Assembly (NCBI GenBank): GCA_000499405.2
Contig: HG738138.1
Coordinates: 5,702,888-5,766,887, forward strand
Direction of reading: 5' to 3'
DNA: 64,000 nt
Source: Onchocerca volvulus
Taxonomy: Eukaryota > Nematoda > Chromadorea > Rhabditida > Onchocercidae
Shown: positions 51,511 to 64,000 of the stretch, in pieces
How the letters are laid out: every line of letters begins with the position of its first letter
Numbering within the stretch: position 1 is the first letter of the stretch
Made by a program: the position numbers and the translations under genes
The notes under the pieces: model-generated
Seen by the model: the letters and a program-made list of their open reading frames with translations, nothing else
Database searches by the model: none
What the model was told of the DNA's origin: nothing

Positions 51511-54500
51511 AATTAGACGATTAAATTTGAGTATATGTAATAGGCATTTTAATACTTTTATTTTGAAAAAGTTGGTCTTACAAAAATTTACCAAGCTTAA
51601 TTTAATAAATATATAATTGTTAACTAAAAATTAAGAATAAAAGTGGAAGTAATATTTGTAGCATTAAAAATGTTCGAAGATCGACTATATCACATTGTTC
51701 AGAACATTATTTCATAGTTTAAAATGAGTTGAAATCGAATTAATGATTGATTTTAAATTAAAAAAAAAAAATTTCAAATATGATGAATAGATTTTCTGAA
51801 GTCCTTTATAATTTAATTAATGTAAAATGTAGAAAAGGAAGACTACCATAAGTGCAACATGTTATCGCGATATCCATTGCTGGAACGGAATTTCTGTCAT
51901 TATTGCTGTTTGATTGTTATCATTATTGATGAAACTTGATGGATAAAATCTGTTATAATTAGCGCCCGATAACAGTATATTACGAAAAATTTGCAAAACT
52001 GATCGATCAAATTTTGAAACATCTGCATGATAAAATAAAATAATTTAATTAACAATGTTTTCAAATTAATTCATATGCTCACATATACGTATTTCCGTGT
52101 TTTAGTAAAAGGCTTTTTTGTTAAATATTTTGCCTGTCACGTAGAATAGATTATTCGTTTGTCCTTCAACGTACAAAAAAATTATATTATTTTTTAGCAA
52201 ACATGAACTGACAATTTCAACGAGTTTTTCTCCTTTTTTTTTTTTTTGATCAGAGTTCCCTGAAGGATATTAGTCTTTACACATACGAGTTTTCCTTCTT
52301 TTTTTTTTTTTATATTTTAAAAGTAGCTTTTCTGCTCGACTCATTGTATTTATTTAATTAATTCACCAATTTCTATTTACTTTGTGTTGAACAATTCAAT
52401 TTTTTTCTGGGATTTATCCAATACATCCTTGAATCATTTCTTAACTTATTGTTATATCTAAGTCTAATTCTTTTAAAAAGTGAAATATTTTAAAGATAAC
52501 TGAAAGATTGTTAACAATTCAGGATTCTGTCTCTGAATATTCAAAATTGAATGAATAATACTCAGTACATTGTAAGGTATTGATAACTGATCAATTAATT
52601 AAAAAAAAAAAAAAAAATTGATGCGAAGTCAAATTAATGCTAATAAACAAATTAAGATAGTTCTTTCAAAATAAAGATTATGATATGCTTGTTGAATGTG
52701 AAAGTATTTCTTGTATCCGTGATCGTAATTTAATGTTATCAGGAATACATTACAAAAATAATTTGAAATGGAATCTTTCTTATAGCATCTTAATTTCGGA
52801 AAGCGTTTGGAAAAAAGTGTAGATTTTACTAAGTCTTTTAATTTGATTTTATTTAATTAGATAAGAATGATTATTGAGATTTATTCCTGTCTTACAAGGT
52901 GATTTTGTCATAACTGTAATAATAAAACGAGGAAAGGTTTGAAAAAGATGCCCTAACACACCGCTGATAAGCTTTATGATTTACAGTTTTGATTTGAGTT
53001 GTAGAATCTAATTAATGATAATTACCCATGAAACTGTAACAACGAGTCACACGAAACTGTAACAACAATTTATCATTAACGCTCAAGTAACATGACATTA
53101 GATGATAACATGGCACACTGGTATAAATAATCGGTTTTTTCTTAAGTCAGCTCATTTTTATGATAACACAATATTGTCAAGCATTTTTTTATTGGCATCT
53201 GTACACTCTTCCTTTTTCAATCCATCAATTTCACGCATCGTTTAAAATTTGTTTGTATGGATATCTGTTTGCTTATCAGTATGATAATGATATCAGTTAC
53301 AAAAGAAAAAAAAAGAAAAGAAAAAGGTAATAGAACTGTTTAGGCTATACAGATGGCATACATGGATATCGATTCCTCAACTCTAAGATTGGATTCAATT
53401 GTATTTTTGCGTAAAATGCATGTAAAATTTCGCATAGAGAAAACTTTTTAGATGAAAGAGACAGGAGAAATGAGAAAGAGATCATTTGCGCTCCGCAACT
53501 ACTTATATATCAAATAAATAAACAACGATCAAAAAAAAAAAAAAAAATGATATGAAATGATAAAGAACTGTTTCACACAATGATAATATACAATAATGCA
53601 AAGCATCAAAAAAACTTAAACATTTTGAAGTGAATGAAAATAGAGGATTTTTAGAAAAATTTCCATAAATAAAGTACAAAACATGCCTAAAAAATTAGGA
53701 CACACAGAAATCTACAAATGACAAATACATTTTGTTTATCAACAGCCACTTGAATACGACAATGTCTTACGGCTTAAAAATTGCTTATTTCAGCTTGATA
53801 CATCATTCATGTACATTTCATTTAAAAGCATGTTAACAACATTTATATCAAATGATATAGAAATAAATCCCTTAACAATGGTAATGGCCAGATACATGGT
53901 TTAGAATGAAAACAACAATCATTCAAGAGTAATTTTTAAGTAATAGAAAAATATGGAAGTAAATAAAACAGTGAAAATGATTAATTTCAAATTTGATACT
54001 TATGATGACGTTAGAGGTGTGTGTTTTCATGAAAGTGCAGGAGTATTTTGGACGAAGCTGTGGAAATTTATTAATTAAGAAAAATTATTAATTAAAAAAG
54101 AAGACGCATTACTTCAAAAATAAACAGCAGCTGTTGATAATAATGGAATGCTCAATGTAATGAAAATTTGAGGTAGTATATAGGGTCATGACATTACTGC
54201 CAACTGAAATTTCAACTATTTCTTTTAAATAGCTCATTCTGAAATAATTTCATATTAAGCTACAACAGTGAAATCCTGAACTTTCAAATGAACATATATA
54301 GTTGAGAATTGAACAATACAGATATTTTGCAAATAAATTTACAAATTTGAAATTGATAAATTAAAAAAAAAGAAATGGAAAAATAGTGGAAACATTTTTA
54401 AGTGTAAAATGAAATAAATCTAGCCAATATTGTGCTTTATGCTTTTTGTCGCAGCCAAAAAATTGCAAATAAAAATCTAACAATTATCATCAGAGAAAAA

Positions 54501-54980
54501 AAAATCATTAGCAATAATCATTTTAAGCAAACTTTTGTAGAATTTGTTTCCAAGATTAATTTTTGTGAATATTGCTTTTGTTGATGCAATATTAATTAAA
54601 ATAAAGATAAAGAGCAAAAGAATCGATCTGTTGGCAAAATTAAAAAAGGAAATGGGATATGCATCTTTGGCAAAAACCGATGGAAATTTTGTCATCAATT
54701 GCTTGTGTAGAATATTCTCAAAATGATGTACTGTTTTAAATTCGCATTCCATACATTCGTGCCGAACTACGCAATCCTTTAAATTACAAACTGATTACAG
54801 TCTAATTATTTATGTGAAGCTGTGTTATAACAGTAAAACATGTGAATTTCATTTTATAAATGTTTTCTTTTCCCCTATTCGTTGTTTTACCCAGAGGGCA
54901 TCAGATAAATATTCCTCCCAGGTTGCAGATTACCAGTACAGGTTAATTCATTTCGTATGTGATAGTATTCAAATATGAAA
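51233..54980. other. Very AT-rich intergenic DNA with homopolymers
   Basis: It includes a 29-base A run (51480-51508) and further A or T runs near 51762, 52235, 52295, 52602 and 53533. The bcc-1 3' UTR should begin at its right edge. An open frame at 54477-54752 shows no family motif. No gene was found. Confidence 0.45.
51480..51508. repeat. Poly-A tract, 29 bases
   Basis: An uninterrupted run of A on the plus strand. No target-site duplication or retroposed sequence was recognised next to it. Confidence 0.9.
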
Positions 54981-57900
54981 TCATTCCGAAGTTACATTTG
55001 TCAACTTTGACATGACATAGCACATTGGCGATTTCACTTCTTAAAGAAAAAGAATCTGATAGATTGAGTATAGAATTTATATAACAAAACGCTGTCATTA
55101 GAAGAAAAGAAATTTCTTTTTCTAATATTTTCGACAAAGAGAACTTACTCAGAATCGCGTTGTAGATCTTTTTCCGAGCACCCATCGTTGAGACACCGAT
55201 ATCTTTTAGATTCTGCTCATCCAGCAATAAGAAAGCTTCCATATCGATCTATAATGGAAAGCATGAGAAAGAATAATCGATTGGTTGCTATGATCAACTC
55301 AATCCATATCATCTGTTTTAAAGCATCAAGTTTCTTTGAAAAAGTGCAGTTACAAATCCTGAAAGAAGTCAATTTTGTATCTTCAACGTGAAAGTATATT
55401 TATAAAATCGCTTCATACTTCTTGATCTCTGAATTGTGCAAGATATTCGCTACAGCCTAGCTGTGCAAGTACCATTGCTGGATCCACAAAAATACGTATA
55501 TCCCAAACAAAGTCGTTTCCTATCAAAGGTGATGATTCGAATACGCTGGTTGATGCAGAAAAATCTAAAGTAAATTAATTTCAATAATAAATCGTCTGAA
55601 AAAATGAAGGAAAACTTGGACTTTATCTATATAGATGTTGCATTTTTCATTTATAGAAGACGTTAATTAATTTTCTTTCTTTATCTGAAATGGTGTCTAC
55701 AAAATGTTTTTGTTGCGTGATTGAGCTTAATCACAAAATACGAGGAGTAAATATTGGATTCAGCACAGGATTAGGAAAATGATTTGGATTGTTTTTGATT
55801 GAAATGAGAAAAGATGTAAAGAGAGAAAGGGAGAGAGAGAAGTTTTAATGCATTCGAAAAAATTTATCAAAATAAAATGGTTCGAAGATGATAAAGTCTA
55901 TACTGCTCCCAACAGTAGTAATAGGTGCTTGTAATTGGTTTGATTGAAAGAGGTGCAAGTTATGTGATGATAAAGATCCAATTAACGAATTCGAATTCGA
56001 GCTATCTTGAGCGTCATCGCCATGTTCATCCTCTTCCAATACAGACGCCAAACCTATTGAAGGTGTTATCGAACGATGGGTCTAAAAGGGGCAATATTTC
56101 AAAATTTAGAAAATTGAGAACTAGCATAACTTTTTGGATCATGATAGGCTGCAACATTACCAGTGGGTATTTATAGGTTTTTTTCCTAGGAACCAATTTA
56201 AACTTCTGAATCTCACTACCATTATCCATTAGTCTGACAATCAGAGAAAATAAGTCAGAGGATTGAGAACTGGTATTTTGAGTGCTCTTTGGACGATTGA
56301 TCTCATTTTTTTTAAAAAAAAAAAACAAACTTGAAAGACAAACGGCAATGATAATCGTAATAGTCCTACTATTCATAAATTGATAGAAGTGATAATATGA
56401 GTTTATTTGAAGAGAATTATCCATGAATGGTGAGTTAAAAGTAACTGCGCAGCAATAAGTAGCCGAAATATTTGAAACTGTCAGGACCATTTTTCATCAT
56501 CATTAGAATTAATCAATTTCAACCACAGAGAAAATTTAATTTAGCAAATGAAGTTACATACCACACCATCCATCAGATTTGTTTCCTGTTTTGTGTTTGA
56601 TCTTCCATCATACTGATTTGTAGCACTATCAAAGAAGTTCAAACTGCTTCTCAAAATGTCTGCTGGCAATGAATTGCTAAAACCATATCCAGCCCAAAGA
56701 TCAGTAGGCTGTCGAACTTTTGCTGGAGTACCGTTGTATACGGCTAAACATATTGGTCGAAATACAGGTTATTAATATTATTCATATGCTATTAATAATC
56801 TATGTTTTTATAATCAATGAATTATCTTTTAAGACTTCTAAATATCAGTGTAGTGAGGCATAAAACTATAAAGCCTGTTCATTCGACAAATTTTGGATAT
56901 TAATTGGAGTTTCAGGATAAAACAAACCGCGATTTGCCTTGAGAAGTAATTGTTCTCTTGTTGGGAATCGCTCATTTCCACTGTAAAAAGTAAGAATTTC
57001 ATGATTATTCTTATTTTTATAAAAGGATTCTTAGCTTCATTCCGAAATATTAGGACCACGTCATTGTAACTTCACAGTCACTCATTACATAGTAAAATTT
57101 AACGTCTTGAAATTGATTTAGCTGTATATTTGATGCAACCGTACATACTTACTTCCGGATCATATCAATTTGTTTGATTCCAGCAAGTAAAGAATGGGCG
57201 ATTGGAGAGTCATCTGGATTCGGAGTTATTTGGGCATATCGATTCTGCAGTTTAATTTTAACATAGTGAGATTTGAAGAAACGTAGACTTTTATTTGTTC
57301 CCGTCTAAGTTATGTAAATATAGATGAAGAAAAAGGCAAATTTTTAACATACAATATCTGTTGTTGGTACATCAACCAATGCCTCAGCCAAGCGGCATTG
57401 ACCTTCAAAGTTAGGAAATGTCGGCTTCTGCAGTGATTTTTGTGTCGCAATGTATGAACTTTCTATGTTGGTACCTGCTTTAAAATTAACGCAAAATGAA
57501 ATTTTAGACATTGATTTTGAATGTTTCATTTAGATTTATCTTCATTTAATGAAAATTACTCTTTTTTTAACCATTCCGCCTCGTTACCAATTTTCATGAT
57601 CAAGATTCAGGTTAAGGAATGAGAATAAAAGAAGATACAGAAATGGATAAAGTATGGAATGATTATTCTGTTTGATCTGAATGGGAAACTGATTCCAATA
57701 TTCTGATAGAGAAGAATTCCAACTGGAAACATAGTAATTAGTAACTAGTAATTTACTTAGTAATTGCTGTGCTTCAATGCGCATATTTTCAACGAGTGTT
57801 GATATATGGCCATTTTTAAACAATTCGAATATATCCGGCACGGTATTCAAACTATTTTGAACCAAATTTAAAATTCGTTCACGTGCTTGATATAGCATGC

Positions 57901-60900
57901 ATATATTCATCTCGCTACTACTTAGAACCACGAGCTGAACAAATATTATTTTCATTAATACAGGTATATTCAGTTCAAGATGATAAGGTAGATAGACATA
58001 CCTGCATTAATGTAATAATATAGATGTCTATCTACTTTTGCATCTTGAACTTTATCTTGAATAACTTTTCAATTTGATAGAGAATGGTAGTAAAATCTGA
58101 GATAGTAAAATATTCATTTCACAATTTGATACTTTTGATGGTACTGAACCACCTTATGTGCCGAAAAGTAAGAATTTTCATAATTTATACGAATTGTTAG
58201 TTATTGAGAAATTGATACCATATTTCAATGAAATCTTCAAAATTTCCTTTTGCTTAATCAAGGACAAATATTTTTAAACTTGCCGTAGCATTACTAACAG
58301 TTCGACTTTTCCGCCATTTCTCATTGATTGTAATTCCGAATTTTGCTTCAATCAAAGCCTTGTCAATTAAATCGTGATCGGATTCCAATATTCGATCAAA
58401 CTGCACTGCTACAGGTAATAAACCCTAAAAAATTTCCGATAATTCTCCAAATGCATGTGATATGTGTGTTTAAATATAGAACAGATGAATTTTCATGAAT
58501 CGAACAAATCGTTGCAACATTTGTGCATTCCTTGAAAACCAAAAATAAATCCAGCAAAACTTACGATAATATATTTTCGTGCAATTAAAATGCCAGCAAT
58601 TGGACCAACAATAAATAATTCAAAATCATTTTCAACAGTACTGGACTGGATAATGTGAGTTGAAGTTTGTTGAGCCAACCATTGCATTTCCTCTTTTTTA
58701 ACTTCATCGCGTAGCAACGATTCAAGGCAATTATGTGAAGTGATAACTGTGTGACAAAGTAGACCATAATCATTCTGTGATAATTTTTTTTTTTTTTTTT
58801 TTTTTGTTAGTCAATGATTATAATAATTCCAAAGTTTGTCAATCCATTCCCTAGATAAATTTTAAGAATTGAATTCTTGATAGAAGAATTGATGAGCTAA
58901 TTAAATATGCTTTCGTGCTTAGGATGCGAAGACGAATAAACGGATACATATGACTGAATGCTTCAAATGGAAGATGTAAAAAAAGTCGAAAAATTAAAAA
59001 GACACTAAATAAGAGCCAAAATTAACTTGTATTTGATACATATTGGCAAGAATCATAACTGCCTTGACCATTTCTACTTCGTTTTGTTCAATTCCTTTCA
59101 AAATACACTTCATTTTGCCATTTCGTTCTTCACGTAAACTAACGAAGATATCTGGATGCCCAATGCTTCTTTGCAATTCTTGGAAAGAATAACGGCATGT
59201 GTTCGGTAATTCGCATATGATACATAATGGTGCTAATTTCTGGAAGAAAAAAAAGAAACTAATTTGTATTATTGTCTCAATAACAATAGCAATATCTGGA
59301 ATTTTTCAATAAGTATGACATGAATCAATGAGAATAATCGTCGATAAGATAGTCAGCATAGGAATCAGACGAAATGATTTAACGAATAGAATTATCAGTG
59401 AAATTTATTCAAATGTATAAGTAAATGAATATCAAAGAAGAAAGTTCATCAAGTAAAGAATACTTTCTGGACTATCCTGATGAGTAAAAGTTGTCGCGAG
59501 CAAAATGATAAACTTACTCGTAGTCGTTGTCGTGCTTTTTCTACTTGTCGAACTGTTCCAGATACTGATACCTGATTAGAATCATTTTCAGCTATTTACT
59601 AATTATAATAGAATAATGTAATTTAACAGGGAAGAAAAAATAGTGAATAACATAAATAACGATAGCCTTACACCTTTTAGGGCAATTTCAAAACTTTTTT
59701 CAATTCTGTTAAAAAAAAAAATAAGTAATCAGTGTCTCACTGTATCCATGATACTGAAAGCTGATAATATATGATAACAACGTCTATTTGAAGTAACTTA
59801 AAAGTTAAATTAGAAAGAAACAAATATTACTGGCTACACCGGAAAGAGTAGAATAATGGAATAACATTTGCTTAAGTGTTCAAGTATCAAGTGTGCATGT
59901 CCATTTGTTGTGGGCAACAGCATCTACATTGAATTTCACAAATGACCATATTTTTTTTGTAAATTTTAAACACGTAGATTATCTCAAACATATGATTTCA
60001 GTAATTATAATACCTGATTGTTCTTTTCCATATCATGAATTCTGTTTGAATCTGGAAAATGAATATGACACATCGTATCACGCACAATATCCTGAGTATT
60101 TTTACCCTTTCGTCCTATTATTTTCGAATGATCACAATGCGGTATTTCAATCCTCAGTGATATTTTATCGCGCTGCAAAAAGCTTTTCTAGATGACGAAT
60201 AAGTAGTGGAAATATAAAAAGTTTGAAATTTCAAAGATTATTAAATTAAGAGTAAAAAAATTCAATAGAAAAGAAGTAAAATATGGTAAAACTGAGATAA
60301 TCCGAAGAGTTAACCTTTATTCTGAGTGTAGATGCAATTAGTTGACGGGCACAATTGACTTGCTCAACTGTACCGAGCATTTTGACGTAAGGATCTGCAA
60401 AGCACGTTGATTTTGCGAATTATAATTTAAAAGTAGATGAAAAATTACGAACGAGCGATTCCGTTTTTCTTCATTGCCATGAAATTGGGCATATTTCTGA
60501 AATTTTAAATGACGCACTACCTTTTTTCGTCTTTGCACCAATTTTCAAACGACTTGGCCAAGAAATAACAGCACCAGAGAGTTCAGTGACCTGAAAAAAG
60601 CATATAAATGCAGCAATTTAGCCTAAACATATCCAAATCACCAATAGAATTGATGTAAAAATTCTCATGAATTTTTTTTTTCTTAGTCGAAATATCGCAT
60701 TGTAATCAGTCAAAAGTAGTAAAATGAATGGATAAAAATACTTGCAATATTATGCAACAATATGTTTGGATTGGAAAAAAAAAAAAAAGAACTTACTTTT
60801 TGGAAAAATTCTTCCGCTGAAGGTAGAAATTTCTCAGATCCATATAGAGGCTCACCTGAAATATATAATATTTGTGTTAATTAATATTTAAAACGATGAT

Positions 60901-61277
60901 ATTAACGCTTAAAAAATATTCGACTACTAGTACTATGTTTTCTTTTTATGATACTCATTTTACGATGGTGTCTCTGTAATCGAATCATTACTAAAAAGGG
61001 TGTTTCTTTGATTAAGGAAAGCGGTATCAATTTCTGGAAGTTTTCAAAAAGTAGCGAATATCCCAGAATTTTAAGTCACGAAGGCCTTCTTTGCCTACAT
61101 TTTTGAAAATCAAAGATGCGAAGTTCCAGGCAAACCCGTGATCATCGATTCAAGCCGTTTACGGTCGACTTGTATTTGTTCTTCCACTTGGTCATTCGAA
61201 ATTTTGTCTTGGGTCGTTAGTCGCATATTTTTCGAGTTCTCTTCGCTTGTTTCATATACCCGTTCTTCTTCACTCAT
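54981..61277 (-). CDS. bcc-1: Bicaudal-C-like RNA-binding protein (KH and SAM domains)
   Basis: Eighteen minus-strand exons: 61136-61277, 60797-60855, 60521-60590, 60315-60394, 60014-60172, 59518-59571, 59027-59239, 58565-58774, 58299-58424, 57757-57934, 57353-57474, 57153-57244, 56928-56980, 56562-56743, 55904-56081, 55419-55564, 55149-55248, 54981-55039; phases agree, about 740 residues. QVDRKRLESMI and ISWPSRLKIGAKTKK match BicC KH1. KH2 has intact GxxG (G137-R-K-G140) and CHIHFPDSN. A KH-like third repeat lacks GxxG. VRQPTDLWAGYGFSNSLPA matches the conserved linker motif. A SAM domain (about 668-721) has EYLAQFRDQEIDMEAFLLL and KDIGVSTMGARKKIYNAIL. BicC proteins bind mRNAs and repress translation through CCR4-NOT; the SAM domain polymerises. 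Exon 9 could instead end at 58284 with a GC donor. The last exon is inferred from phase only. Confidence 0.93.
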
Positions 61278-64000
61278 TTATTCAAAAATCTTATTAATAA
61301 TATTTCAGAAAAATTATAAAATATTTAACACAAAAAAAAGAGTAGAGGGATGATTCAAAAATGTTTAATTGTAAATGGTCGTGGAAGTTTATTTCTGCCT
61401 CTAAGTCAAAACAAATTTCGAATAATTCTGCAAATAAACTTCAGAAATGGAGTTATTTTTGCATGTCATTTTCAAGCGCATAATACCAACAACGAATAAC
61501 ACTTTATATTTTTTTTCATCCAGAAGTTGGAAAATAAAAGAAGTGTACTGCTAATAATTGACAATAGGAGGAAGTAAATAACTAGTTTTCGGGCATAACT
61601 TACGCACTTGACGTGCGCATCAAAGATGGCGAAAAAGTGAATTAAAAACGAGCGAGTATGGTAAATGATCTGGAACGAGTGGTGGTACAAAGGTAAAAGG
61701 GTAATTATTATAGAATAAAGCAGTGCAATAAATTGCAGCACTTTTTTTTTCCGCGATATGCTTAGGTTAGACAAATTTGAAAAATTAAAGAGTTCTGGGA
61801 ATCACTAAGTTAATGAATTGGTAATATGACAAGCTTACAGTTTAGATAGATATCAATCGAACAAAAAAATTGATCGTACCTGTTGCAGTAGGCAATAAAA
61901 CATATTATTATGAAATCTCTCATTCAGTCTGAACCTATCATTCATCCTGTTGAATAAATCACTGATAGCTTGATCGTGATAGCAGGATGAGAGTAATTGA
62001 TTCTAATCAATCAAAACTTAGAAGAATGGAAAATTTATGCTTAAAAGCGCTTCCGATAATTTTTGTTAAAGAAAAGGTGTTAAGAAGATCTAAGAAGGGC
62101 AAGTAGCTGATAAGAGATAAAAGAGAGAAGGGAAAGGAGATATTAGATGATTCTCGGACAAATAACTGAGATGGATGGATATTAGAAGGGGCGCGGTGTG
62201 CGATGCAAGGTGTTAGGAGGGGAAAAGGAAGAGGAGAAAGAGGATGGAAAGGAAACTGTTGAGTTGGAAAGAAGTTGCCAACCGGTTGTCACACCTTTTT
62301 CTGAAATTTTGATGTCGTGTGTTTTCGCGCAGAACTCGGTTGTAGACGTCTTGAAAAGGCACGATGAGAGTGTCGCTCTCTTAATGTTAACTGTTAATTG
62401 ATGAGTTGCTTTCTTTCAAATCATTATTCTTTTTGTAACAATTATTTCATGATTAGACCTAACAACTTGCATGCGAGTTATCTTTCTTCTTCCTATAAGT
62501 ATAATTAATACTTTTTTACACAATTCACTTCCTCAATAATATTGATGATAATCATGCATTTATCTCGAAATATTTCGTGCATTTCAGGATGAAGTAAAAT
62601 GGAACGATTCGAGGTGTGCAAGTCTATAATGTCTCGTGGAAATTTTCAGCGAGAAAATATCGCTGAAAATTTCTATAAATCATACAGAACTAAGCTGGCC
62701 ATCTAATTCATTGCCTGAAATTAAAAATTAAAATTAATTCACTCGAAAGGATGCAATGCAACCGATCGGTTATATTGTTGTAATTTACACCGAAATGAAG
62801 TATCGATTGCAGAGAGAAAGGGCTTTTTAAGTACGACCAAACCAAAAAATTCTGCGAATCGCTCAGTCTTAGATGAGTTCAATCGTTGAAAAGAACTGAG
62901 ATTGAAGAAAGAATACATGTAGCATTATAGGCGTTTATAAAGATTTAAAAAACTTTCAACATTGAATTGTTCTTAATTCTCCTAATCTATCGGATTTATC
63001 ATCCTTCCTTTCCTATCCCGAATTCTGAAAATTGGAGCACCATTGTCCTCTTTAACCGTGCTCAAGCAGTCCATTTTACTCTAAATCATTCTTGTTTTCT
63101 GTTCCTGAATTCTATTTTAGCAAATCAAAGATCTTCGCTCTATTTTTGGTTAATAAATTCCTCTTTCCTACAGAATTCGACCTGATCATATCATCAACTT
63201 GCAGCATGATATATCCTTTACAAACTTACACTAAATTGAAAAGTCCAAGGCATCCTGATCAATAAAGGAATTGAATATAATAACTTGATGGCTGGCATCA
63301 TCATATAAGAATTCTGCAAAGTAATCAAATCTTCCTTGTAGAATTGTTTAAAGTTTTCAAGAATATATCTCATTGGCATTACAGAATTGTTTCATTTTAC
63401 AACTTAAAATGAAAGAGATATTTAAACTTTGATATGAGCACTTCTTTTTTCTTTCTTTTTTTGTTTTCTTTCGAAAACAAATTACCCTTGCAATATTTCT
63501 TCAACAGTTTTCATCGTATTCTTTTTTCCTTTTTCATTTTTTTTTTTTCTCTCTATTAAACAAATTTTCACGATTAAACAATGTCAGCAAATTGCCATTT
63601 AAAACATTGAATTTATTAATGAACTTTTTCGATGCCTTTTATTCTGCACGGACATTTCAGTGAAACAGATGCGACACAAAAGGAGCCAGCAACAATATGA
63701 CAGTTTTGTCTTATCAACATTTCTCTTCCCGAAAAATATTTTGTTCCGTTTAGAAAAAAAAGCAAACATATTTTTACTTTTTCAGCGAGATATTTTTCTT
63801 ATATTATTCCAAGTTCAACTTGCAGAACTTTCTGCAAATTCAATTAACTGCAACGGTTAATTAAGTCAATTGTGATGCGTTGCATTTTAGAAAAATTCAG
63901 GACGTCAAGTTTTCTATTCAGCTATTAGAATTTCTATATTTTGTCGTTCTTTCGTTTTTGGTTTATTACTACAAACTGTGCTGCAAAATCAATCAATCCG
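61278..64000. other. Upstream flank of bcc-1 and intergenic DNA
   Basis: A purine-rich patch (62060-62290, GA/GGA runs, more G than its surroundings) could belong to the bcc-1 promoter. A perfect hairpin lies at 62639-62673. Open frames at 61472-61774, 62198-62401, 62967-63185 and 63660-63860 have no family motif or splice support. No gene could be supported. Confidence 0.4.
62639..62673. repeat. Perfect 14-base inverted repeat with 7-base loop
   Basis: GAAATTTTCAGCGA and TCGCTGAAAATTTC are exact reverse complements around GAAAATA. It is not a histone-type stem-loop. It lies 1.4 kb before the bcc-1 start; function unknown. Confidence 0.85.

Noticed and set aside
58284..58298. GC-AG intron at bcc-1 exon 9 (ACG|GCAAGT)
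   Set aside because: A GT donor 15 bases earlier (ACT|GTTAGT) is in the same phase and gives a length closer to the family, so the unusual donor is not needed.
59665..59710. Small exon-like piece (AATTGAAAAAAGTTTTG) between bcc-1 exons 5 and 6
   Set aside because: In the required phase it gives an immediate TGA, and exons 5 and 6 join directly as KNNQVSVSG, matching the BicC family.
61472..61774. 100-codon hydrophobic minus frame upstream of bcc-1
   Set aside because: Composition is Leu/Ile/Ser/Phe from T-rich DNA, with no conserved motif; not reported as a membrane protein.

Overview
The window looks like nuclear DNA of a parasitic nematode, most likely a filarial worm (Spirurina/Onchocercidae). 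The DNA is AT-rich. Genes are split into many short exons with GT-AG introns, and three genes have a spliced-leader-type 3' splice site a few bases before the ATG. There is a typical nematode cuticle collagen. Near the left end is a decayed piece of a bacterial uvrB gene that reads like Wolbachia UvrB, as expected for nuclear Wolbachia-derived inserts in filarial genomes. Species cannot be decided from sequence alone. No rRNA, tRNA or CRISPR was recognised.

Layout, left to right: (1) 1-8.6 kb is mostly non-coding and holds the uvrB fragment, a palindromic 176-bp mobile-element derivative, and two unassigned exon-like segments. (2) 8.67-11.17 kb, plus strand: a nine-exon R-Smad-type gene that appears to lack an MH1 domain and has no C-terminal SSxS. 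(3) 13.9-15.9 kb, minus strand: a three-exon cuticle collagen whose first intron carries a ~91-nt pre-miRNA-like hairpin. (4) 16-28.8 kb: a gene desert with a dead histone H2B copy (minus), a decayed collagen-like copy (plus) and a 120-bp-period duplication. (5) 28.85-35.06 kb, plus: dyf-11/IFT54 (TRAF3IP1) in ten exons; intron 6 carries a ~2-kb Helitron-like insertion with a decayed antisense helicase. (6) 38.04-42.76 kb, plus: a TAB1-type pseudophosphatase (tap-1-like) in eight exons. (7) 45.0-49.9 kb, minus: a secreted BPI/LBP-family lipid-binding protein in eleven exons. (8) 51.0-51.2 kb, minus: a possible small secreted protein. (9) 55.0-61.3 kb, minus: a Bicaudal-C orthologue (bcc-1-like; KH and SAM domains) in eighteen exons. 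The last 2.7 kb shows no gene.

The genes do not form one pathway. Smad (TGF-beta), TAB1 (TAK1 kinase partner), BicC (translational control), IFT54 (ciliary transport), collagen (cuticle) and BPI-like (lipid binding) are ordinary host genes. TAB1 and BPI converge; BPI and bcc-1 are tandem on the minus strand. No operon is evident, because intergenic gaps are 2 kb or more except around the unproven 50.97-51.23 kb ORF. The most unusual material is the MH1-less Smad, the intronic hairpin with a bantam-like arm, the Helitron/histone/uvrB debris, and a possible one-base frame problem in the TAB1-like gene. All exon boundaries were worked out by eye from splice consensus, phase and family similarity.
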